From NCBI GenBank assembly GCA_039519185.1, contig CM076851.1:47846751-47910750 (forward strand): a DNA stretch of 64,000 nucleotides, given 5' to 3'. Made by a program: the position numbers and the translations under genes. This document shows, in pieces, positions 23,681 through 36,578 of this stretch; the first letter of the stretch is position 1; each line of letters opens with the position of its first letter. The DNA is from Astragalus membranaceus (Eukaryota; Streptophyta; Magnoliopsida; Fabales; Fabaceae). The notes beneath the pieces are model-generated. The model saw only the letters and a list, made by a program, of their open reading frames with translations. It did not search any database and was not told the origin of the DNA.

Positions 23681-23689
23681 TTTAGAAAA

Positions 23690-25160
23690 AATTTAAATTA
23701 TTTAAATACGCGAAGTTTGTTCATTCATAACTAGATTGGTGAAAAGGAAAATTAATTTCGTTGCAAATTACGTAAAGTGTGACGCTAGACAGTGTGTTTT
23801 AAGGTATTTTAAGATATGAAAAAAAAATTAATTGTTCAAATACGTGAAGTTTGTTCCTACATAATCGAATTCGTCGAAAAGGAAATTAATTTCGTGACAA
23901 ATTGTGTGAAGTGTGACGTTACACAGTATGGTTTGGGGTACTTTAAGATCCGGAAAAAAATTAATTGTTTAAGTACGCAAAGTTTGTTACTCGATAATTA
24001 ATTCTATTAAAAAAATAATAATTTTGTAATAAAATATGATGCTAAGTAGTGTGTTTTGGGTGATTTAATTAGGATTTAAAAAAATTAGATATACAAATAC
24101 ATGGAGTTCGTTCCTCAACAATTGGTTTGGTCATACCAAAAATTAATTTCTTGGTGTGTTTTGGGTTACCTTGGAGTTCGACAAAAATTTTAAAAGTTCA
24201 AATACGCAAAGTTTATTTAAAAAAATAATTTCGTGACAAAATACGTAAAGTATGATGCTAAGTAGTGTGTTTGTGGTACTTTTGCATTCAGAAAAAATTA
24301 CTGTTCAAATACTAAAAGTTTGTATCTCGATAACTGATTTAAAAATCAATTTATTTTTTTATTTCTTCTCTTTATATTCTTTAGGACCATATTTTTCTGG
24401 ATTTTAAAAAAATAATTTAAAGATGCTTCGGAAAAAAAGAATTTAAAGACCATATTCCTTCAACTTTGTATAGTTGCTTCCATTTTATTGGTGATTCTCA
24501 TCCAACCCTACATGATACCCACATTTTTCACTTTCTAATTGTGTTGTCTTCTTTTCTTTCTAATTGCTTACATTTCAATGTATTTGTTAATTAAAAATGA
24601 TACTTTTAATTATGATTTACATTGTCACACACTTCTACAATATATAATTAATTTTATCTTCACTCATACAATGTTACAATATTTATGTATTAAATGAAGC
24701 TTTTGTCCCCCCCCCCCCCACCCTTTTTTTTGTCTTTTTTTTCATATTTTCATTTCCACCCCCCTCCCTTTTTTCATATTTTCATTTTTAAGAGTACATT
24801 AAAATTTAGGTGAAGTTTGTGCTAAGTAGTGAAGATGAAAATACATAAATTATATATTGTAACATTCAAATATACAAAGTTTGTGCCTCAGTAATCGATT
24901 TGGTTAGGTGAAAAAAATATATAATTTCGTGACAAAATATGTAAAGTGTGTTTTGAAATACTTTAGTGTTGGAAAAAAAATTAATCGTTTAAATGCTCAA
25001 TGTTCAGTCCTCAATATCGAAAAAAATTAACTTTTTGAATGCGCAAAATTTGTTTTGGTGAAAAAAATAATCAAAACAAAATATGTAAAGTCTGATGCTA
25101 AGTAGTGTGTTTTTTTATACTTTAGTGTTCACAAAAAAAAACTAACCGTTCAAATGCTTA
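23690..25160. repeat. Degenerate ~130 bp tandem repeat (left block)
   Basis: A unit containing 'caaatacgcaaagtttgtt', then 'attaatttcgtgacaaaat', 'aaagtgtgatgctaagtag' and 'tgtgttttgggtactttaa' recurs at about 110-135 bp spacing from 23703 to 24320 and again from 24865 to 25160. The copies are quite diverged. The 24350-24860 part is A/T-rich with C runs and shows only traces of the unit. The array continues at 45366, beyond CACTA-2. Confidence 0.8.
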
Positions 25161-25169
25161 CACTACAAG

Positions 25170-25405
25170 AATTTCGGTGATTTCCGAGGGAAAAATCCCT
25201 CGGAAAAGCAGGAAAATCGGTCGCTAATTCACGTTTCCGATGGAATTTCCGACGGACAAAATTCCGTGGGATAAACGGTCCTCGCAAACGATTTCCGACG
25301 GAAAATTCCCTCGGAAACGCTTCCGTCGGAAATCCCTCGAAAATCCCTCGGAAATATCCCTCGCAAATCCCTCGGAAATTCCGTCGAAAATCCGTCGGAA
25401 AAATT
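25170..25405. repeat. Left subterminal repeats of CACTA-2
   Basis: More than ten copies of a 10-14 bp word with core TCCGTCGGAA or TCCCTCGGAA in both orientations. The mirrored array is at about 45165-45335. Confidence 0.85.
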
Positions 25406-25917
25406 AATTTACTGTAAAAAAAAACTAAATCCCAACAGTCATCCATTCAAGCTCCACAAATAATTATTATTACATTTTTTATTACATACTGATATTCATG
25501 GGTTATAAATTTTACCCACATCATGTGCCTCATACAATGGCTTAGTATCAAATTAAAAAGAGTCAAACAAATCAGAACTAGTTCTAGTTGGGTTGCCTAG
25601 CCAAAGACAATGGGCACCAAACCATGAAAACAAAATTACAAATAGATCAGAGAGAGAAGAACTACAATTGTGGAAGTAAGCCTCTTGATTCCATATTCAA
25701 CACAAACACAGTAGTTGATTACATATTCAACAATATGATCAGTAAATGAAGTGTAAACTCGGGATATTATACTGAAGTTTCTAGTAACTACAAAAACAAT
25801 TTACAAATGCCCAGAATCATAACAGAAGTGAAATAATTTTAAAATTAAAACCTAAGAAAATTTACACAGGTGCAGGAAGTCAAAGATAGCATAAGTTTCA
25901 CTTCCATGAATAAGAAG

Positions 25918-25988
25918 TTGATCTTCCATCTTCCAACCTTTCCAGATCCTTGTTGAGTAGCAGTTCTAGCAGGAGAATAAATCAAAAC
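25918..25988 (-). pseudogene. Captured NDUFS4 exon fragment (complex I 18 kDa subunit)
   Basis: After an acceptor (ggcag at 25989-25993) the minus strand reads VLIYSPARTATQQGSGKVG and RWKINF, the conserved block of NDUFS4 in plants. Homology stops after INFL, and the following residues do not fit the family. One exon fragment only, so no subunit function. Confidence 0.75.
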
Positions 25989-26411
25989 CTGCCATTACAT
26001 TGTAAATACAAGACAAATGGATAAGTGAGTGTGATTAACTTATTGCACATTAGGCAAACAATTATGCAAGATGTCTCACACAGTACCTGCTACTAACCGC
26101 CGCGTCACCGTCAAAGCCGGCGCTGTCGTATGCAATGCTTGAAACTGTATATATATATATGCAGAACAAAGAATGTTACTAAAATTTATCGCCGTTGGAC
26201 GGAAGAGAAGAATAACAAATGATTTTGCAGTACTATATTGTCTACTTATAATAATCATATGCAGTATAATCATGCTGCATACATTACTAACTAGCCCCAA
26301 TCGTATAAAAACTGTAATAATCATGTACAAAATTTTGGCCTTAAAGAAACAGGATAATCATGCTGAAATTGAAGAGTTATCAAGCTACAAGGTTTTATAG
26401 ACTGAACTTAC

Positions 26412-26516
26412 AGAGTAGTCTTTCACACATTCTGGACAACCGCATTTCTCCGAGAATAGTTTCTTCCCAGTCAATGAGCCTTCTGCGCCATCTAATTTCC
26501 CAAATCGACCCAGCAC
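26412..26516 (-). pseudogene. Captured exon of an unidentified gene
   Basis: A 35-codon open segment between a good acceptor ('tcttgtgcag') and donor ('gtaagt'), containing FGKLDGAEGSLTGKK and a cysteine cluster CGCPEC. I do not recognise the family. It is on the same strand as the other captured pieces. Confidence 0.45.
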
Positions 26517-27015
26517 CTGCACAAGAAAAAATTCCTGCTACAGAGGCTGATTTGTTAGTGGCAATGCTGTATAGCCAAAAAATACAGATTGACCATTTCA
26601 CACTTTCAACTGCAAAAAATCAAAAAACCATCTAGTATCAACTCCTTATTATTTCAAAGCTATTAATGTTAATGTCTATCCACCAGTTTGAACAATTTTT
26701 AGGAGCTAGGTTTTTATCAATGTGTAATTTGCCAGTTAAAACAATACACAATAATATATAGAAATTTCAAATGCACCAAATCAAGATTACTTTAAGATAG
26801 TATCATTTGGCACAAATGAAATTAGCAAGCCAACAGTTATTGCCTTCATGCTATGGTCTCGCAGTTGATCTCTTTTATTCTAGATGCATGTATGCTGCTT
26901 ACTTAAAGATATGAATTTCACGGTATTGCAAGAGGAATAAGACTGTAACACCCCGAAATTAATTAAATAGTTATTTAGTATTTATTTAATTAATTAAATA
27001 GGAGTTGGTGATAGA

Positions 27016-27019
<4 letters not shown>

Positions 27020-27047
<28 letters not shown>

Positions 27048-27071
27048 TGATAATAATAATAATAATAATAT
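27020..27071. repeat. (AAT)n microsatellite with interruption
   Basis: Repeated AAT units broken by 'gatgat' in the middle, inside the solo LTR. Confidence 0.9.
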
Positions 27072-27527
27072 TGGGTGGTTTTAATTATTTAGAGGGTGGT
27101 GATATTTAATTATTTAAATGGGCTTAAGTGGATGGAGGCCCGCGATCCAGGCCCAGGAGTTGACCTAGGCGCATGTGACTAGGGGTTGGGGGGAGGCGCC
27201 TCACTTGAGAGAAAGAAAGAGAGGAGCGTGAGAGAAAGAAAAGAGAAAAACGTGAAAGAGAGGAAAAGAAAGAAAACGCGAAGGAGAGAAAGAAAGAGAA
27301 GGAAAAATAGCGCAAGGGAGAGGAGAGGAGAAGAGAGGGGCGCAAATCCCAAGGAGGAGGAGAGGAGCTCAGTTGCTGTGGTTACTCGGTGTGCACGTGG
27401 AGGGGTCCCTGTCTTCGGTGAAACTAAGGTAAGGGTGGGTCTTGCCTTATAATAGGGAATATAATGGGATGTATGTAGGGGTTAGGTCCTATGTCCTGTT
27501 TTACCTTGATTTTATGTTATTGATGAT

Positions 27528-30165
27528 TGTAGCGACCGAAAAATCTGGAGGAGGGATTCTTCGAAGTTCTTGAATGAAGCCGCCACCAAAGTTTTAGTTT
27601 AAGGGCAAACATTGGAAAATCCCTATTGAGTGTACGAAGGGGTCTTGCGGACCAGATTTAGGCTCGGGAGTCGTTTATGCGTAGGGAAGGTATTAGCACC
27701 CTACGACATCCTTCCTAAGGAAGGTTACCTTTTAACTAAATGTGCAAGCGTTTATTAATTCAAAAATAATGTTTTTACCCTAATAATAATAATAAAAAAA
27801 AGACTCGATAAACGGTTAGTTATTTTTATACTTTTTGAGAAAAATGAGAGAAATGAATATAAAGGAAAAAAAATGGTTTTTTATTAGTGCAATTGACAGA
27901 GGTCGGCCGCCCTCTGGTCCTACGTATCTCCTGGTAGAGAATCAAATCGCACGTAGTTCTTGGTAGAAAATGTTTGTTGGTTGGTGTTTTTTAATATAGG
28001 GGTTTTAGGACTGTGTGATCTGTGTTGAAGGACTACTGGGGGTCTAAAGGAGCGCTGGGGCTCTGAAGGACCACAGTTCACTTATCCTAAAACGATGACT
28101 AACCCGGTCGTACGACCGACTTAATCCCCTACTTTGAAAATAAGATTTTTTATTTTTGAAATGAAAGAGATGTGTTTGCATTTTTTAATTTAGAAATTAT
28201 TTATTTTAAATAGGGATTTTAGGACCTGATCTGTAACGGCTCATTAGTGGCCTAAAAAGCAGACTAACCCGACTGTACAGTCGACTTAGTCCCCTATTCA
28301 TATTTTGTGGTTTTTGTAAAAAAGAATTAAGAAAGAAAGGTAATGGAAATTGTTTATTTTTGCGCTTGACAGGGGCGTGGCCCTGCTCCTACGTATCTCC
28401 GGGTGGAGAATCAAAGGCTACGTAGTTCTGGGGTATACTAAATCAAGGCCCATACTCTTCATGAGAGAAAGGAACTGCCAGTTATAAAAAGGGAGGTACT
28501 AATAGCGATTAGCCTTTATACATATTTCAAAAAAAATCAAACTGATAAAAAAAAAGGTTCAGACAAAATAGAAATAAAAGAAAGGGGAGGGGATCCACGA
28601 TACTTGACTTATATTACTTAATAAAACAGAAGAGGAATAAAAATAATATAAGAGGATATTAAGAATAAGGATTGAAGAAAAAAAAAACCTAATGTGAGCC
28701 GCATCTAAATCTCAAGAGAGAGAACAGAAGAAGCTTGAGGGAGCGTGAGAAAACGAGAGAGCGAGGCCGAGAGAGGGAGCTTGCGGCTGAGGGAGAAAGA
28801 ACGAAAGGGAGGGGAGAAAGAAGCTAGCGAGGGATGAACGGTGATGGCCATGGGGGTTGAAAACGAGGAGGGAGCACAGTGTGACGACGACAATGGCGGA
28901 GGTTCGCCGGAGATGGTGGGGTGGAGGTGTTGGGTCGTGAGAAGAGGAACATAGGTGATGAACTGAGAGTGATGGCGGGGTCTGAGAACAGATGATGAAA
29001 CAGAGGGCGAGAGAGGGTTACGGCGACGGCGGAGGTCTCACCGGAGGGAAAGCCACCACGGGGGGTAACGTGGCAGCGCCGGCGTGCTACGATGGGTGGC
29101 GTACAACGGCCAAGGAGGGTCACGGTGGTGTACGCGATGGCAACGGAGGAGGACCACGGTGACAGAGGGGAGATCGACGGTGACAGAGGGGAGATCGACG
29201 GTGACGGTGGTGGGAAGAGAGAGAAACAGTGATGGTGGACGTTCGCCGGAGGTCACGGCTGCGACGGTGGTCACTTTGGCCGGAGATGGAGATGGCGATG
29301 ATTAAAGTGGTGATGGGGATGAGTTTTCTCTTCATATTTCTACCCATAATCTATCTTATCTCCTCTCTTGCTTCTGTTTTCCTTTCCTCCACTCTCCTCC
29401 TATTTCATTTGGCTGAGTTGGGACTTAAATTGATGATGGTTGTTGGTTGTGGGTGGTTGCACTTTTGGTGCTTGATAAATTATCTATGAATCAGATGTGG
29501 GAGTACTAGGAAGGTAAACGATGGGTGTTAATGCTCTCTCCCCTCTCTTAAATTTCTCTCTCGGCTTCCTCCCGTTTTTTCCTCCTCTAATTTGGTCCAT
29601 GGTCTGTGTATTTTGTAGATAGTGGTGTGTGGTGTGTGGTGCATGTGATGTGTGCTGTTGTTTACTAGCTGTGAGAGAGAGGAGCACAAAAACTGGTGTG
29701 TAGTTGGTGTTTCTGTGTGCTTGTGTGGATGATCTGTTGGGCGTATAGGCGTTGCTGGTCTGGTGTGCTTGTTTTGGCACAACAAGTTTTTTTCACAATA
29801 AAGAGGTCTTTGCTTTGAATTATAAGAGGAAGAAGTATGTGTGGTGGAGGGATTAGTGGAGACAAGGAACGGTACAACTACTGTAAAAGCAAATCTCAAG
29901 AAGCAAAAATGGAAACAAACAAAAAGCAAGAAAAAAGAATAAGTGGCCTAATTCACAAAGAAGCTAGGGCGCATACTCCCTCTTTTTTTGTTTTACTCTT
30001 TTGCTTTTTTTTTTGTCTCTAAATGTAATTAATTTTGTAAACTTTGATTATTGTATTTATTGTAATGAAAAAACTTGGACAGGTTTGACCATTCCACTCT
30101 TTATTTTAATTTTATTTCCTTTTTTGGATTTTTTTTAATTAGCCGGACAAAATTAGGGTATGACA
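27528..30165 (-). repeat. Left (3') LTR of the LARD
   Basis: 2,638 bp, almost identical to 36579-39213. It contains a G-rich 'gacggtgacagagggg' stretch and an A-rich tract. Reading frames inside it occur equally in both LTRs and are not considered genes. Confidence 0.95.
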
Positions 30166-30180
30166 GCTGCCCCTCTTTAT
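30166..30180 (-). promoter_or_regulatory. Polypurine tract of the LARD
   Basis: On the minus strand AAAGAGGGGCAGC lies directly before the LTR start TGTCATACCC. Confidence 0.7.
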
Positions 30181-33100
30181 TTATATTCCGTCGAAAAAAA
30201 TGAAGGGTTTTCAAGATTTCATAGCAGGAATAGAAATAAAGACGAAACAGACGCTAATTTTGTCCGATTAGTAGAAAAGTGCAGAGTTTGAGAAATAACA
30301 GAGAATGGTTAACACTTGGCGCATCGACTAGAAAGGAATAAAGAAGGAGCACTGGGGCTCTGAAGGACCACTGGGGGTCTGAAGGAGCACTGGGGCTCTG
30401 AAGGACTAATTAGTCTGAAGGTCTAATCCGCAGTCGATGCTAGACGCATTGATTTGAACTAAACTGAAGGACCGGTAGGTCTGAAGGGCTGCCTGGGCCT
30501 GATGGACCAAAATGGTCTGATGGACTGCAACTAGCTATGGTACTAATAAAACAGTCTGAGGGTGACCTACGTCGATGCGGCCGTGAGGGTCAAGATCAGA
30601 TCTAGAACTGATATGTTGACCACGAAGGATGTCCACTATATCTTAGGCAGACACAACTAATCTGAAGGACCTCTGGGGGTCTGAAGGATCCGCCGCGCTC
30701 AGTGGCGACGTTAAGATCTGATGGTAGAGTTCGAAGCCGTCGTTTTGACGTGTTAACTCGAACTGAACTGAAGGACCAAACTGGTCTGAAGGATCTATGC
30801 TAGACTCTGTGCTAACACTGCGATCTGGTGTTTGATATAAGATTCAACGCTTGTCGTATTGACTTAAGAAATGGAAGTGATAAGGATCGACACTTGAAGT
30901 CGATTAGAGAGCAACAGGTCATATGCATGTAACATATGCGTCTCTAATGATTGATTTTAAGTGGAATGGATGAATGTAATGAGTTACTTTTTCTCTCATT
31001 TGCCTTTTTGGTTTTCTCTTTTTTTGTTTTTTTTTTGCATAAATGAATGAATGAATGAATGAATGAATGAATGAATGAATGGGCACACGTAATGCTTAGA
31101 TGAAGGGTTGTGGTAGCCGCATGACTTGATGTTGTATGATGCAACGATTGGATGCTTGTTGGGATGTGGGAGGGTTTTTTTTGTCTTTTCGCTTTATTGC
31201 CTTTTTGGTACTTGATGAGTGCATGAAATGAGAATGTGAATGTGATGGATACGTAATATTTTGATGCAAACGCTATGGTGCATAAAAGGAAATGCCTAAA
31301 TACATGGTGCATGGATGTGATTGATTGGGATGTAGACAGACTTTTGGTAATGATGCGACCGACATTTGACATTTTTATTGAAGCGATACATGTTATGCGT
31401 GGCGATGCATGCCCGCATACGCAATGCGTAATGCACAAGAAGCAAAATTTTGTAGGCAAAACAAGTGGAATGTGTATGCATGTACAATACTTGTATGAAA
31501 GAGTTGTGATGGGTATGATCAGATGCATGGTTTTAATTCTAGAATAATGAGGACATGTACAATGCATGATTTGTTGGTAACAACACTTTTTTGTTTTTGT
31601 AAGGATGCAAAAATGTTTGATGTGAAACGAAACTTTTGATGCTGGAAACAGAGAGCTGAACATTTTGAATTGATCGTTCCTTGGAAGAAAGATTTTTGAT
31701 GGCTTGGACTTGAACTCTGGTAAGCTCAAGATTGTCATCTTGAAAAGTGTGGCTTGCGGCAATGTACTAGTGCCCTTTCTAGAGATCGAGATGTGTATTT
31801 GCAGATAGGTTCTCATTTGGTTATGATGACTCATGATGGCTAAGCTTTCAAGTCTAAGATGTTAACTTAGAGGGATTGTCATTATTATGTGTCTCTCTCT
31901 TTGAAGCATTTGCTTAATAAATATGAAAAACAGTGTGAATGCAAATGAATGTGCCAGTTGACTCAGGGTTCAAGAAATGTAGGGTATGTGACACGTGAGT
32001 GGAGTGAAGGATGAGGTTTATTGGCTCAAGCCTATGAGAGATGAGCTTGCCCCAAGGTAAGAAATGTTTGACTGCCCTAATTTTGACTTCAAATAGTGGG
32101 GAGTGAAACAGTCTGCCTTTGTCTAGGGAGGACAATGACAACTAAGGATATAGACTGATTGAAGGACTGGGAAATATGCTGGTATTGAGGGTGACACGTG
32201 GCTAGGACTGTATGGAATGGGAGGCAGAAGGATTCTTTCGGGCCGAGGGATATGATGCCCCGGTCTACAAGAGGACAAGGTTGCCCCAATCCATGAAAGG
32301 CGAAGATTGCCCCATCTCGAGTGGGATTGTGACAGGGTGTAAAGTTAGAATCACGGATTAGAAATTGGTCTGGTATGGCTACATGAGTGTAGTATATGAA
32401 CGGGATGAAAGATGAGGGTATTTTGGGGATGCTAAAAAAAAATCTCCCTGAGTTTGAGTGGAATGGAGGGTGGGGTTTTGCCCCATTTTGATATGATAAG
32501 TCAAGTAACTGCCTTAGTAGGGATTTGTGGTTTTCCTTGGGAAGGAGTCCACAAGCTAAGACAGTCAAGAGTTTTTGGCTCGATGAAAATTCGCTTTGTT
32601 GATGATCACTGTTATCTTCTCTTGATGAATTTCGAGCGTGCAAGCCCTTTTAAGTTTTTTTTTCTTATCTTCTTTTGTAATAATATTTTTCTCTTTGTTT
32701 TTTTTTTGGAACAAATAAATTATTCTGATTATTTTGTCCTAGAGTATAAGCTTTGAGAAAAAAGGAAGCAACCAATCACTGATCGGAATAGGCCTTTGGA
32801 TTGTAATATGGCCAGTGGTTAATGATTCATGAAGGAAATGATTACTTTGCTCCTGAGAGTGTTCGGGGTTGGTTGAGACAAAGAACCTTTTATGTGCTTT
32901 ATGGTAGAATGTATCTGTTTTAGGGTTGTAGCGCATTTGAGGGTTTATGGAGGATAGGATGCTTAGGCCAAAGGAAGTGTTTGGGGGTTTATTTCAGACA
33001 ATGATCTTTTATATGCTCGATGGTGTGAAGTGTCAGCTCGCAAATTCTACCGTTTTGGTTTTCAGGATTTTTCGATCCTCTTTTTTTTTAATTTCACTTT

Positions 33101-36100
33101 TTTGTGATTTTTCTTTTTTCTCTCGAGCTGAGCGAGCTGTTAGATATGGGATCGATCCTTGTCTAAGGTGTTTGAAAGATTTTTGATTTTTTTGGCTCGA
33201 AGTGGGTAGCAAAGGGCATTTCTCTTTTTTTTGGATTTTTGGATATAGGAAAATGGCTAAACTCCAATTCAAATCATGATTGCTTATTTTCTCGAAATTG
33301 TAACTATAGGACAAAACTTCATCTTAACATATTTGCTTTTCTTTATTATTTTTTTTTATGCCCTAATTTTTGCTTAGGCTGCTCTTGCGAGTTTTCAACC
33401 TAACGGGCTTTTTTTCTTTTTTGGATTTCTTGTGTTTTTTTTTTTACTCAAAGGACTTGCACGAGTGTTTAGAGTGCTAGCAGAAAATCTTAGTGATCAT
33501 TACTCTGCCCCAGTATGGAGCGTACAAAGCGTTATTCGTGAAATTTCATTACTGGGGGAAAGCGAATGAAATACTCTTGTGGGGACTGGGCCTTTTATGG
33601 ATGGTTGGGTCTGGTTTTGGAAGTAGCGGAAAGACAGGGGTAGTATAACTGACTCAAACAACGGCAAACACACATGTCAGGTTAGTTTATTTTGCAAATG
33701 CTTCACGGAGAGTTAACACCGCTTAAGATAGAACAATTTTAATTGTCAAAACCACACAAGTTACAAAATAGACATTTAAGCTTCTTATCACGGGTGTGAG
33801 ATATATGTTGGCTAATGCCTTTGGTGGGGTGTGTCTCTTAGGCTAAGGGTCAAGCCTGCAGGGGCAAGGGTTTGAAGATGTGGTCAATGTTGGAGTGACC
33901 ATGATGGTGAATGAGTCATCGGTGAATTCCATTGAAGGGTTAAGTGGGTAGGTGGTTTCCATGAACGTGGTGGGATGAAGAGTGAAGAACTTGTTGTTGG
34001 TGAATCAAGTTAGGGTATGGCCACATTTTCCAAGGAAGAGGAATCAATTAAAATATATTTTCAAGAAGGCTTCGTCTCTCATCAAACAGCATGTCAAAAA
34101 CTTATGAGTTTCATTTTTTATTTTTTGGAAAAATTATTTGAATAAAGCAGAATGCATGAACATATGGATGTTGTACACAGACAATGATGCAAGTGAATGG
34201 AATGCATAATGATACCTTAAGCAAGTATGTGATTTTTTTATTTTTTTATTTTTTAAAGTTCAACTAGAGTGAGAGGCTAACAAAACAACAACAAAACTAT
34301 TGGATGATGAATAATGCAAGAATAGAAGAAAATGAAGCAAATCCTAATTTTGTTTTAATGCATGTGATGATGAATAATGCAAGAAAGTGGCATCATTTTA
34401 TTATTTTTCTTTTATTTTGCATGTCAGATGACTAATGCATTTTTATTTTTCTATGCATGAAGAGGAGTAACGAATATAGTATATTTTTGAGTATGCCGGA
34501 TGATGAAAGTTGGACAACTATGTAGCGTCTTTATTTTTTTGGAGGATGATATGCATGTTAATACCATGAGAACGAGATGTATATGAAAACAAGTTACTCG
34601 TTCTATGGTGATTTTTTATTTTCCAGCAAAATATAATGCCCATGATGACAGATATGTATGAAAAAAGTGAATGCCTGCATGCATGAAGAAATAAATGTTT
34701 GATCCTAATGCAATTATTTTTATTTTTTCAAGAGGCAGTGCAACATGTATGCAGACTCTTATTTTTAATTTATTGGACGACGAATGATACAATTATAATG
34801 AAATGATTTTTTTGTTTTATTTGGGAAAATGATACCCGAACATGGAGTTGATGCATTTAAACTAGGATGGCAACATGAGGGAAAATGATGTATGAATGAT
34901 ATGTTTTTTTGAAATGTAATTCATGACTTTACAAATGATGTGATGCCTACGCTATGTGATCATGATTTTGAATGATTATGAATGAATGCCGGTGCATGTT
35001 AAATATGATGCTGGTGTTTTTTTTTTATCAAATGATATGCTAACGTTATATGGGTAGAAATTGTTTTTTTTTTGTGTGTGCGAGGAAACAAAATGCATGA
35101 CACTCGCAGCGACTTTTTCTTTTCAATGCATGGAAAAGAGTAATGAACATAACTTTTGTATTTTTGGTGTAGGATATATGCAAGATGAATGCAGTTTTGA
35201 AAAAAATGATATCTTTATTATTATTTTTTTTTATATGACAAGATGCGTAATAGTGCAGTAACAATGAAATGCTTATGGAAGAATGGTTTTAGTATGAATG
35301 AATGGTGATTTTTTTATGTGTTTTCTTTGAATAAAGTATAATGCATGAACATATGGATGTTTGTTGTACATGAGCAACAATGGAGATGAATAAAATGCGT
35401 GATGGTTTATCCCTTTTTTTTATGCTTCAACTAGAATAAAAAGCAAATAAAATGCTATTGGGTGATGAATGATGCAATAATGAAGAAATTTATAATTTTT
35501 GTTTTGACGCATGTTGAAGGACTGATGCATTTGAGATGGATAGGAATAAATGACTTTTGTCCTTGTTTTTTATGATGCATGAAGATGATGCATTTAAAAA
35601 TAAATTTATATAATAGCAATGCAATGTATGAGTATGAGAGATGATGCAACTAGGATAAAATGATGCATGTATGGAGAAATTGCGCATTTGGACTATGATG
35701 ACAATATGAGCGAAATGTTATTGAATGTCTCATGCACTTTGTAATAATGATGTTGCAAATGACAAGATGCCTACACTATTTGATGATTTTTTTCCGATAT
35801 TTATGAATTATGAATATATGATGAATGGTACGGTAGGGAAATGGCAATGTGATGCCTATGATAAAAAAAATGATCTTATTTTATGATAATTTTTTTGTAT
35901 GATGAATGAAAGGAATGATGTCGTCTCGTATGCATGCAAATGAAGGAAACAAGCATGAAAATGTTTTTTTTGAGTGATTTTATTGGTGGAGAAACGCTAA
36001 ACAGATTAATAGAGAGGGTAAGTATAATGCCCCTGTGTCCTAGGTGGGTCATGTCTAAATTGGGATTTTCAACATGGTCTAGGGTCGCTTATGTGATCAA

Positions 36101-36560
36101 TCTCTCAGGTGGCTCTATTCACTTCCTCACAAAGGTCTCCAGAGCCAAAATCCCCTTCATGACAAGATCCACAACGATAGCGAGCTACCTGGTGTGGGAT
36201 ACCATGAAAGAGCGTACTCTGGTTGAGACTTTCATGAGAGTCAGACAGATAAAATCCAGAATGACTGTCACTAATAATCTCCACTCGTCCTAGGTTATTT
36301 GCAGACCCGGGTATAGGGCCCCACTCAAAGGTGTGTACAAAAGTGTAAGTGAGGTGTGCGATGAGAGCAAAATACTTAAACTAACCAAACTGGACAAGAT
36401 GTACAACAATAATAACAAAAAAGTCGTCTACCCTAAGGTTCAATAATATAAAGAAATGCTAATAAATAAATAATATAAGAATAAGGGTAAAAACAAAATA
36501 TTAATGAAATTAACAAATACTTACACATTTAGTTAATTTGGCTTGACTCTCTTAATTGTC
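30181..36560 (-). other. LARD internal region, non-coding
   Basis: 6.4 kb without any recognisable retroviral-type domain. It holds an array of 'ctgaaggaccactgggg' words (30345-30800, also in the LTRs near 28030), a short (AATG)n run (31043-31081), and from about 34100 to 35960 ATG-rich degenerate repeats. In these, 'aatgcatgaacatatggatg' occurs at about 34150 and again near 35340. A 296-codon minus frame (30944-31834) has no known motifs and low-complexity HSF repeats from the AATG run. Confidence 0.75.
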
Positions 36561-36578
36561 CCCAGTGAAGTCGCCAGC
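36561..36578 (-). promoter_or_regulatory. Primer-binding site of the LARD
   Basis: The minus strand reads TGGCGACTTCACTGGGG one or two bases after the LTR end, as in Tat/Ogre-lineage elements. This fixes the element's orientation. Confidence 0.75.

Noticed and set aside
27124..27452. R/E/K-rich and S/F-rich frames in the solo LTR
   Set aside because: Produced by a purine-rich 'gagagaaag' tract on the two strands; no domain.
28705..29930. Overlapping frames of 60-133 codons on both strands, repeated at 37754-38978
   Set aside because: They lie inside the two LTRs of the same retrotransposon, have low-complexity composition and no known domain. The duplication reflects the LTR pair, not duplicated genes.
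30944..31834. 296-codon minus-strand frame in the LARD
   Set aside because: No recognisable motif; part of it is the (AATG)n run translated as HSFI repeats. There is no support as a retrotransposon protein.
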